This document shows, in pieces, positions 32,855 through 33,512 of a stretch of 33,512 nt of DNA. Under the pieces are notes generated by a model. That model saw only the letters and a program-made list of their open reading frames with translations, had not been told where the DNA came from and searched no databases. A program made the translations under genes and the position numbers. Within the stretch, counting starts at the first letter, position 1, and each line of letters starts with the position of its first letter. This DNA is from Bathymodiolus platifrons methanotrophic gill symbiont (GTDB taxonomy: Bacteria; Pseudomonadota; Gammaproteobacteria; Methylococcales; Methylomonadaceae): positions 1 to 33,512 of the forward strand of contig NZ_BDMN01000172.1 of assembly GCF_002189065.1 (NCBI RefSeq), written 5' to 3'.

Positions 32855-33512
32855 GAAGCTTTGGCCAAATTTCTCCAATATTCATCCCATTGATCATTTC
32901 CTCTGACCACTCTTAAAGCAAGCATGGGTTCAACGTTTTCAGATTTCCACCACGCCCCTGATAGTTTTAATCGTTCCTGAATAACATAACGGTGTGCGCT
33001 TTCTATTTCGCCTGAACCAATAGGCAAGTTTTTTTCTATCGCTCCTTTATAGTCGAGTTGCTCAGTACGGTTACTTAAATAGCGGTGACAAGATCGTACA
33101 GGGGCTTTAGAATTTTCAATCTCATCACCTTCTAAAAACGGGTTTAAATCATGAATAACAAGTGAGTGTTCATTGTTCTTTAAGCGTTTTTCCTGAACAT
33201 CCATCCAGTTTTTTTCATCATTGGCTGCGCATATTTTCGATGCTCCCCCTAAGTATTCGCAAACGTGATAAAAATCAACTAGGTAACTTGCCTGTGATCC
33301 AAACCTTTTTTTCATTTGATCTGCAATCCATGTTGCACCATCGCCAACACCATGTATTTGTGTATTGATACCCAGTCCTGCAGTGACCGCACAATTTAAT
33401 AATGAATGCCCTGCATCATCTACACTCCCTCCAAAAGTAGCATCAAATTTAGGTGTGATATTTCCTTCCTCATGAGCTAATGCTAAACGAGCCTCTTTCC
33501 AATGCAGTATTT
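32851..33512 (-). CDS. tnp: ISKra4-like transposase, 5' part outside the window
   Basis: The frame is open from the window edge to the stop at 32851-32853; the first 220 codons or so seen are its C-terminal part. An upstream ATG at 33315 is internal, because homologous reading continues beyond it: FDATFGGSVDDAGHSLLNCA, then IHGVGDGATWIADQMKKRFG. Further motifs are YLVDFYHVCEYL and GSGEIESAHRYVIQERLKLS, GAWWKSENVEPMLALRVVR, all typical of ISKra4-family DDE enzymes (Asp in FDATFGG, Asp in GDGATWI, Glu in SGEIESA). It converges on the ATPase gene and their stops overlap by three bases. It may be intact. Confidence 0.85.
   Translation of the reverse strand, partial: ILHWKEARLALAHEEGNITPKFDATFGGSVDDAGHSLLNCAVTAGLGINTQIHGVGDGATWIADQMKKRFGSQASYLVDFYHVCEYLGGASKICAANDEKNWMDVQEKRLKNNEHSLVIHDLNPFLEGDEIENSKAPVRSCHRYLSNRTEQLDYKGAIEKNLPIGSGEIESAHRYVIQERLKLSGAWWKSENVEPMLALRVVRGNDQWDEYWRNLAKAS

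Overview
The window looks like accessory DNA from an AT-rich gammaproteobacterium: a large plasmid, or a chromosomal island that has captured one. Evidence for replicon origin is a ParA-type partition pair on the minus strand (512-1778) and a very large CyRepA-like plasmid replication protein (11536-14898) with a structured leader. The taxonomic call rests only on the general flavour of the proteins and insertion sequences and is tentative.

Layout. 1-2440: a dispersed repeat, a parA/parB-like operon and an IS200-type element. 2444-8208: a graveyard of defence-type genes (DUF3800 protein, an unknown frameshifted gene, the tail of a C5-cytosine methyltransferase, the tail of a type I specificity subunit, a DUF5655-like protein with a nuclease-like N-terminus), interrupted by a tandem duplication of a gene for a secreted two-domain protein. 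8284-17185: the replicon core. Two direct repeats of about 1 kb, each with a DnaA-box-like palindrome and a small structured RNA gene with its own terminator, flank rep. The left repeat is split by a complete IS4-type element with exact inverted repeats and an 8-bp target duplication. Fragments of a second rep copy lie on both sides of the full gene. 17243-19667: gene debris, an IS982-like remnant, then a two-gene unit (unknown soluble protein, broken by a frameshift, plus a four-helix membrane protein) and a MITE. 19834-24786: a restriction-modification pair (nuclease-methyltransferase fusion plus specificity subunit, BcgI-like layout), then a Panacea-type antitoxin remnant and a membrane-protein gene fused to an IS1634 transposase tail. 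24847-28501: four tandem paralogues of secreted DUF1566-like proteins. 28551-29770: IS6-family ends and debris. 29914-32854: a broken AAA/ABC-type ATPase with a zinc-hook motif, and 32851 to the end: an ISKra4-like transposase.

Two themes run through the window. First, defence and mobile genes are repeatedly broken by single-base frameshifts and by small non-autonomous elements. Several insertions can be defined to the base: the IS4 element, a 121-bp MITE with a 6-bp duplication, a palindrome inserted in frame in rep, and a 251-bp block in the ATPase gene whose removal restores the reading frame. Second, the 13-bp IS6-type end GGTTCTGTCGCAA recurs many times, as solo ends, short MITEs, tandem ends and a minimal 29-bp palindrome, usually at the edge of a truncated gene, so IS6-type activity probably built much of this mosaic.

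The genes most likely still functional are parA and its partner, rep, the restriction-modification pair, the DUF5655-like gene, the 4-TM membrane gene, the secreted-protein genes and the IS200, IS4 and ISKra4 transposases.
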